Source: Chara braunii
Taxonomy: Eukaryota > Streptophyta > Charophyceae > Charales > Characeae
Reading direction: 5' to 3'
Assembly: GCA_003427395.1 (NCBI GenBank)
Contig: BFEA01000119.1
Location: 1,467,427 to 1,522,393 of the forward strand
Length of the DNA stretch: 54,967 bases
In this document: positions 25,301 through 34,000 of the stretch, piece after piece
Position numbering within the stretch: the stretch's first letter is position 1
How the letters are laid out: each line of letters starts with the position of its first letter
The notes under the pieces: model-generated
What the model saw: only the letters and a program-made list of their open reading frames with translations
Told to the model about the DNA's origin: nothing
Databases searched by the model: none
Made by a program: the position numbers and the translations under genes

Positions 25301-27965
25301 TGCCCTCGTGACTACGACGTTCCAACTCGATGACGACCTGCATTAGCATTTCGTCAAAGGCTACAAGTCAGATCCGACTTACTCCACACTTTATGTGGAG
25401 CTCTCATCGGGTCACCCGCCGGTTGGTGATTATCGTATCTCCGATGGGCTCCTACTCCTCCACACGAGAGGAAAGGACTAGCGGTGCCCCAAGATCGCAT
25501 GTTACAGACTCGTCTTCTCGGCGAATTCCACGACGCACGACTTTCGACACACCTCCACATTGGCTGGCCTCCGCCAGCGTTTTCACTGGCCAGACGTTCT
25601 TCACGACGTCACGAGGTATGTTGAGTCATGCGCAGTTTGCCATCGTAACGAAGGTAGATCTCAGGTCCCTTATGTTGAACTGAAACCGATGCGATCCCCT
25701 GGGCACCTCGCCTCTCCATTGCCATGGATGTTACAGGCCCGTTCCGCCGCGATCGCCTCGGTTATGACGGCATTCTCACGGTCGTTGACCGTTTGTGTAA
25801 GTAGCTCTTTTGCTTCCATGCAAGTACCGTGCTACAGCCCCCGAGCTCACACGACTCTTGCACAGCGGCTGGATTACCTGCCACGGTGTACTGTAAGACA
25901 TTGTGAGTGACAGAGACAATCGCATTATGTCCGCCAGCGGCTGGATTACCTGCCACGGTGTACCGTAAGACATTGTGAGTGACAGAGACAATCGCGTTAT
26001 GTCCGCCTTCTGGACTTCCGTCATGACGGAGTCTGGTTCGACTATGAAGCCGAGATCCGCACGACACCTGCAGACGGATGGACAGTCGGAACGAGCGCAT
26101 CAAACCACTCAAATGATGTTACGTACACTCGTTCGTCCCGACCAGAAAGATTGGGTTGGACGACTTCCCGACATCGAGTTCGCCTGGTGATCTGCATTAC
26201 TCCACTAGAGTTGCATCACGGTGGAGAGAAAGCCTGAGTCTTTGTCGATCTTCTTCAACCAAAGGCCGCCGACATAGACGTCGCTTGCGCTCCCGCTTCC
26301 GTTCGGAAGTACCGGGACTTGCTGATCAAAGCTCGCGCAAACATGTAAAAGGCTCAAATCCGCATTCAGCAGCAAGCTAATCGACGTCGATTCCCATGTC
26401 CTTTCCGCGAGGGAGACCTTGTTTGGGTCCTCGCTGAGGAATTCGCGCTCGAGCAGGACGTCTCTTGCAAACTCCTCCCAAAATGGTTTGGACCATGGAA
26501 GGTAGTTTCTGCAGCAGGCGATGACCTTGCAAGTCCTTCCTTTGTGATTGCCATCCCACCACACCTCCGTGTGCACCTGGTCTTCCACTTGTCGAAGCTG
26601 GCTGTCTACAGGATGAGTTTCCTGGCCGGCGATCACAAGATCCGCCCTCTATGGACGAACACCAGGAAGTCGACCGTGTCATCAGGCACTGCAAGTTCGG
26701 CAACAAGCCAATGCAATACGAAGTCACATTCAAGCAATGTTTCCCGGATGACACTCGTTGGATCTCCCGCACAGACTTACAAGCATCTGCACCACTCATG
26801 TTCTTCGATTACGAGAACCGGAGACTTGCCAAAGACAAAGCTCGTCCCACCCGACCCACCCAGGTATCGGACAGACAACTTCGCCCTCGCAGGTAGCTCG
26901 GTATTTTAAGGGGGGAAGTGTGTTACATTCTGCGACTCAGGGTTACCCAGGCCGGCCTCGCCAAAGGCCAGGCCTTTTTCTCCCGGTAGGCCCTGTTAGG
27001 ACACCGGTTAGGCCTCAGCACCAGCAGACCCAGGTTGGCCGAAACGACATGACCGTTTGGGCCTGGTGGCGCTCTTGAGGCTGCCGGCCGCCGGTCTGCG
27101 CTGAACGGTCATTTCGACGGTTCAGCCCACGGCGCAGGAGGCCAGCATTGAGGCCGCTGTTCTGAGTTCAGCGCAGCACTGGAACTGCAGTGCTAAGTTT
27201 AGTGCACTGCAGTACGGGAGAGCGAGGAGGAGGGACCTACCTGACCAGCAGCTACGAGCGCTCAGCAGCTCCGCCGTCCTCTGCAGCAGCCAAGGCGCCA
27301 CCTTGTCCCATCAGGTAGGGCCTGGCGCTATTCGCCACCTCCGTCCATGCTCTGCCATCTCTTCTCCTTCCCTCTTCTATCTTCTTCTTCTTCGTCTTCG
27401 TCTTCTTCTTCTGCTTCTTCTTCAGACTTCTTCTTCTTCTTCTTCTTCTTATCCAGATTGGAGACTTTGATACGAGTTGGACAGAGATCAGTGTTGGGAC
27501 TTCGGTGGTAGGAGGCGGTGATATTTACTGGATTCGAGACTTGGAGTTAGTTGGGATTGATGCTCGGCGGTATCACAGATTGGACACCGGTTCCATTAGG
27601 ACTTTGTACCTCCGACATTGGTGACTTATTGTCCACGACATTCTGATCTTGTTCGATGACATTTTGGACTACCATACCGGTGACCTACTGGATTCTATCT
27701 CGGTGACATCTGGCGATGCCTACACCTCCCACCTCCATCGTCTCTCCTCCCACATTTCATCTGTGTATGGTTGTACGGGGCCTGAGCATCGTCTATGATT
27801 GGCTTCAGACCCCACCATCTCACGATTGCTTTGTTGAGTTATATCTGGATGAGTCCAGTCTATATGAGTCAGTCCATTTCTCAGACTTCCGCTGCTTACA
27901 TGCTCATCCTATATTGGTTGATCTTTGGTTCTGCCCATACTTGGCGAAGTATTCAATAGTATGCA

Positions 27966-28035
<70 letters not shown>

Positions 28036-31000
28036 ACCTTGGATGAGGGTGCTGGTATTGGCTTGCTGATTTCTGCAATGTTGAGTGCTTGGTGACTGGT
28101 TCTCCGAAACTGTTTAATTGGATGATTTGTTGGAATTTCTAAGTTGACCATATCTGGAGTTTGCATTTCTGGACTCCAGTGTGTATTTCGTGTGCAAACA
28201 GGATGAAGACGGGCAATGATACAATAAAGGAGTTGCACGGGTTCCATCTGCTCTTGAGCAAAACAAACATGAACGGTGAACAAGCAAGAGGAATACAGGC
28301 GAAGATGTGATGAAGCAGCTGAGTTGTTCGTCTAAAGGATTGAATGCAAAGTGTACCTAACACAGACACAACTGCATACAATTGCATTGAGCCTCTCTGC
28401 TCGATTGAGGTGTAGACAAACAAGTCACCTGGGTCGTCATATCTTTGCCCGTCGTCATCCTGTTTGTTATTTCGCTGAAGAGCAGATTGAACCCGTGCAA
28501 CTCCGTTATCGTATCATTGCCCGTCTTCATCCTGTTTGTTACTTTGTGCAGGTGTAGACAAACAACTCAGCTGGGTCGTCCTATCTTTGCCCGTCTTCAT
28601 CCTGTTTGTTTCTTTGTCCAGGCGTTTGTGAACCAGTCGTGCTTTTCTTCATTGAAGAGTAAACGACACTTGTGGTAATGGGCACCTGCACATATGTGAA
28701 AGTTGGATTGGTTGAACCTGGGATGAAAACCTCCGAAGGGGATCGCTGCTCTGCTGACGATGAGAACTGGTGTGCAGTAGTGCTAAGGAGAGCTTCTGTG
28801 CTCTTTGCTATCCATAACCGATGTGATCTCTGTTTATGATGGGTACAATAAGAACTTGTTGACTGAGGTTGGCGGTGAATAGGGAACGACTGACGGTTAC
28901 CAGTCCTGCTTTCTGATGGCTGAGTGTGTGATTGACCTTGTAGGCTTGCACCGACGAGAACAAATGAGATGCAGTGTGTCCAAGATGATGTACGATCGGT
29001 TATCTGGTGGTAGCTCCTGGCCTTCATAATTAATTATGTTTTGTTGTGTGCATGTGCTTGTGGACTTCCTCGTTGGTGACAGTTGTCTGGGATCTTAAGC
29101 GGCAAAAAGCAGTCATCAGGTTTGTACGCTGCACTACGTGTACGCAACTGTAAAGCAGGTCTTCAAGATTCATGATTGTGCACCTGTAAAGCAGATCTTC
29201 AAGATTGATGATTTGCAAGTCCCTAACATATCGATAAAAAGGAATGAGAAAAGAAAAAGAGAAAAAAGGGTACAGAACTGGTGTGGAAAAGAAACAAAAA
29301 GAAGTCTAGGACACATGCAGGGAAGCAGAAGGAAGGAACCGAAAAATACCTCTGCCTAGTGAATTGAATGGTACCTGTTTAACGAATAAGTAAATGTAGT
29401 GAGTGCATATCCAGCTTCGATGCAGCAATGTGAAGGGTCACACCTTTTCTTGTATTCAAAGTCTAGGTGAAGAACAAGGAAAAAGGAAACGGAAGTCCCA
29501 GAGTTTCTCTTTCAAGAATGGCAAAAGTTTGGCGGACATTGTTTGCTTCACCGGAATGGAATGCACGATCGGTATAACTGCTTTTGGGCAACTTTCAGTC
29601 CAGATACAGCAATAATCACCGTGTGTCCTATCAAGGTGAAGATGGTAGTGAGAAGAGGTCCAGTTTGACTGGCATGGGCAGCGTGCTGGGATCATCATCA
29701 CTGATTTTTGGGCAAGGTGCAATGACTTGCTGATTTCTACTGCCGAGATTGACTGCGAGGCTGTACACTAACCGGTAGGGTCAGATTCGTAATTTTGTTT
29801 GGCTGAGTGCTAACCGAGAGACCTGCCTGTAAGGAAATTCGTGAGGGACAAATCTGGGAAAATATACGGCCAGTACTAACCCGAATTCCTACAGCTACCT
29901 TAACTGCCTATAGCAGGCCCGGGCTACCCCTAGGACAGACAGGCCCTAAGCGGCCTATGCTGCTAGACGGTCCTATAGCCTATAGCCGGGTCCGGTAGAG
30001 GCAGAGAGGCCGAAACAGCAACGGTACCGGTCGGTCAGTCAGTCCGGTCTAGGTCTAGGTAGTCTATAGATAGGTTAGGCCCATCGGTTCAGGACTTTTG
30101 GCTGTTCATTTCTCGCGAAGCAGCGTTGGAGAAGCCAAGCAAGTTGTTGGCGGTATCGGTCTGCAGTCGGCATCCTGAGACTCGCCGTTGACAGCAGCCA
30201 TAGCCGGCCCAGTCTGAGTCTGCCATAGCTGGGGCATCCTCAACGCATCTACCCCTGGGGGTATCTGTGTATGGCCGGGCTGTATTGAGGCTCTACACTG
30301 TGTACTCGTGGGTGGTGGCAGCCATAGCTGCCTGTTCCTTCGTCAGAGTTGTCCATCTCCACTGAAGACTTCATCGTAGGACCTGTTCTTCATCAGGGTG
30401 GTTGGCGCTGGCCTCTGGGAGGCCATTCTGATGTGGCGCTACTAACTGGGTGTAGGATAGAGAGTGGGGTGTGAGTTCTGAGGGTGGCGAGATACTGGAA
30501 CAAACAATCCGCTGCTTATTCTCATCATCAGTGTCAGTTCAATTGTGATTTTCGCAGGTTCTTTCTTATGATTGGTTGTTGGGAGTTGTGTCAGAGAGTG
30601 AGAAACACGGCGTGTCCTCTCCCCATCTGTGCATGATTGTCTTCCGCTGCTTATTCTCACCTGTGTGCAGTTTGGACTCTGTCTCCTCTCTCCCCTTCTC
30701 TTATGCATGTATGGGCATGTGTGAGATTGTCTGTGTGTGAGTGGCGATAAAATTCGTCAGACAACCAAGTTCATAACAAAGGTACACTGACTCTTCAGAT
30801 GCAACTTGTTGACACTTCAAGAATGAGGAAGAGTCCAAACAGATTCCGGGCTTGCGCTATCCCCGATCTGCGTTCGGCTCTGCATCAAAATCTCCAGTTG
30901 ACTGGACGGCTTCTTTTGTGGTTGTGAGATGCGTATAGGGCACTTAGATGCTGTGTGAGAGTTTAGGACATCAATTTCGTATTTCCACATGCAGGTTAGA

Positions 31001-34000
31001 GTTTCGGATACCTGGTTGAACTTTCTAAAGTCAACTGGAGGGAGACGTCTGTTGTCAAGTTGTGGTACTTGGATGGATTTAAGGTCTTCGACTGTGAGAT
31101 GCAGAGAATTGAGAACAGAGGACTACCCGCCTGGGAATGCTAGTGAAATGATGGATTTTAAGCAAGTGCAGTGAGGAGTGGTACTGCATGTTACTGTAAT
31201 GTAGTAACATGAACTTGGCTCCACTCTTCGGATTCTGCATCATAGAATCGATTGCACATGCCTGTGGTTTGGCTGGTCATGCCGGTCATGATGCTCTGAG
31301 GCTTGTCTTTAGTTTAGAACTTTGGATCGTTATAAAGGTTTCAGACTTGTGCAGGTTCTCTTCATAGCGAATATGCAAGAACGTGAAAGGGAGCTGAACG
31401 CCTCTGTGGTGGCAGATTCTGCATCTTCTAGCATAAAAAGGAAGAAAAAGGGTTGTCGAATGTGTGTCTTGTGATGTGTTAGATATCATACCCAGATGAT
31501 CATTTTACTGCCTGTTCTGATGGGACTGACCAGAATTGCTGCCTTGGCTGGTGAATATGGGGTGATTGTTTCAGGGTGAGGGACCCCAACATGCGGCAGA
31601 AGCGATGCTCCATGATTCAGTGGAGTCCCGATGTAGCTAACCAAATGATTGTCTCGTATGATGATGATAGATCACCGGCATTACAGGTGAGTTACCTGGT
31701 CTTATTGGTCTACGTGAGATTAATACGTCATGCTTTTTTTGGTTCATGATCTTGTATAGTCTGAAAGCATGTATATCAATGGCAAAACAGGCTTTGTCGT
31801 GAAGGGAAGAAGCAGCGTTGTATTATGACGAAGGAACTATGGTTGCTTGGTCTCTGCGGGTGAGGAGAGTGCTTTGTGTAGTATGAATCATTTGTGAATG
31901 ACATAACTATAATTGGACGAATTGGGCTCTCTTACAGTTGTGGATTTCTTGGTGTTTGATTGTAGATCTGGGATCTTCGCAATACGATCTCACCCTTTCG
32001 GGAGCTTCATGGGCATACCAAAGGTGGGTAGTGTTAACTGTGATTTTCGTCCACACCATTTGAAGGTCTTTAGGCTTCTGTTTTGCTGGGCCTCATTTGT
32101 GGTCGATGTGGGGGTAGTCTAGGTGGGGAGGCCTGTCATGAGGTGGATGGACTGCATGATATAGATTGTCTAAGAGGTCGTGCACGTTATGTTGCAGATG
32201 TTGGTGCAAGATTGGAGCCATGGCAATAGTGAGAGGAAGATGGGCCTGGTTTTGCAATAATTGTGGATCGTATTCAGAATTAGTTTGTTTTAGAGTAAGA
32301 GAAGATGGTTTTCATTAATGCAGAATGTTTGAGAAATTAGGCTTTGTTGGGATGCTCCTATACTACAGCCTGGCGAGAATCTAGACTTAAAGAAATATTG
32401 AAGTATTGGATCAATGTTTTTTGCCCCATTCATTGACGGCAGCACCAAACTATTTGAGCAGCAAAACGCTAACCGTTGCAGGAAACAGCTGAAGTCAGTG
32501 CTCAATGGGACTGCCTTAGCGTTTCACCCAATAATTTAATAGAATGCCATCTGGCCAGCACTTGCCTCCTTTGAGATCCAGTGTGACCAGAACAAGGACT
32601 CGATACCTGCCATGTGCCATGGACATACTAAGGGCAGACATCCTTGATCGGTGGCCAGGAGCACCCATAGTCAGAGGGAAGACATCCTTGATTGGTAGCC
32701 AGGAGCAGCCATAGCCAGAGGGAAGTCATCCTTGATTGGTGGCCAGGAGAAGCCATAGCCAGAGTAGAGGCAGGTGGTGTAGTGGCCATGTAGAGGCAGA
32801 TTGCCATGAGTAGGACGAAAGATGGCCACTAGAAATCGAGGTACAGGAAGGGAGATTAAGAACCTTTGAATATTCTGAGTTACGTCTCCATAAGCTATGT
32901 CCCGGGTGATCTTTTCCATATCTGTCCTTCTGCCAATGCTTAGCATGCGCAGGTTCAATGATTGAATCTTGCTGACATTTCAGCAATGTGCAGGTTCCAG
33001 TGAAGAAGGGACAGAGATCACATAGAGGGCAGAGATGGGTAATTGGGGGTGAGGGGATTGGACATGAGCAGACTTTGTCAGGGATGTTTGCAGTACGTCT
33101 TTGGTTCATGTGGAATGATGGACATGGTGGTTGTTGCTACTGAAAGTGCCCATGAAGACAAGATGAAGAACATAGATTTGCATGAGTAGTTGTTGCTACT
33201 GAAAGTGTCGATGAAGACAAGATGAAGAACATAGATTGACGAAAGCTGGCCATAAGAAGGTGATGTACAGGAAGCGAGATTAAGAACCTTTGAATATTCT
33301 GCGTTACGTCTCCACAAGCTATGACCCAGGTGAGCTTTCCCATATCTGTCCTTCCGCCGATGCTTAGCATGCTCAGGTTCAATGATTGAATCTTGCTGAC
33401 ATTTCAGCAATGTCCAGGTTCGAGTGAAGAAGGGACGGAGCTCACATAGAGGGCACAGATGGGTAATCGCGGGTGAGGGGTTGGACATTGTGGGAGTTGC
33501 AAGAGCAAACTTTGTCAGGGATGTTTGCGGTACATCTTTGGTTCATGTGGAATGATGGACATGGTGGTTGTTGCTACTGAAAGTGCCCATGGACTGCTGG
33601 GAAACCAATTGAAGAGGATATGTGATGGTGTTGAGACATGAGAATTGGGATAGGGACTGATGAATGGTTTCGGTGCTACAGGTGTACTATCCATGGGATG
33701 GTGTCCATTTGATGGTGCATTGGTTGTGAGCTCCGGGAAGGATAACAGAACGATTTGCTGGGACTCTCTGAGCGGTGAGGTGCGTTTTGTCTCTGAACTC
33801 TTGTCCATAGGGTGCTTATAGGGGCTGCAAGTTTGCCTGCAGAGGTGGACGTTTGTGCAGTCAAGGTGTCATCTGTTATTTGTTCAAAGCATCCAGTTGT
33901 GATTTGGCGGTGGAAAAGGAATTGGATTGTTTCTCACCAGATTGGGAAAGGGGGCTCAGGGACAAAGCTACGGTATGGGGAGCAACAATCGGGTTCCTAT

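Larger units (their letters stand above)
21600..26918 (+). mobile_element. Element 2: decayed Ty3/Gypsy retrotransposon interior
   Basis: On the sense strand of SEC31 intron 4 lie a PBS, a Lys/Glu-rich gag, protease, RT, RNase H, integrase, a chromodomain-like tail and a PPT in Ty3/Gypsy order. Every domain carries stops or frameshifts, so it is inactive as read. Its integrase tail and gag start differ from elements 1 and 3, indicating another lineage. It is the only large element here in the same orientation as SEC31. Confidence 0.9.

Noticed and set aside
33137-33488. - strand frames of 81-136 codons in SEC31 intron 7
   Set aside because: They repeat because the DNA is a 424-bp tandem duplication; no motif and no start context.
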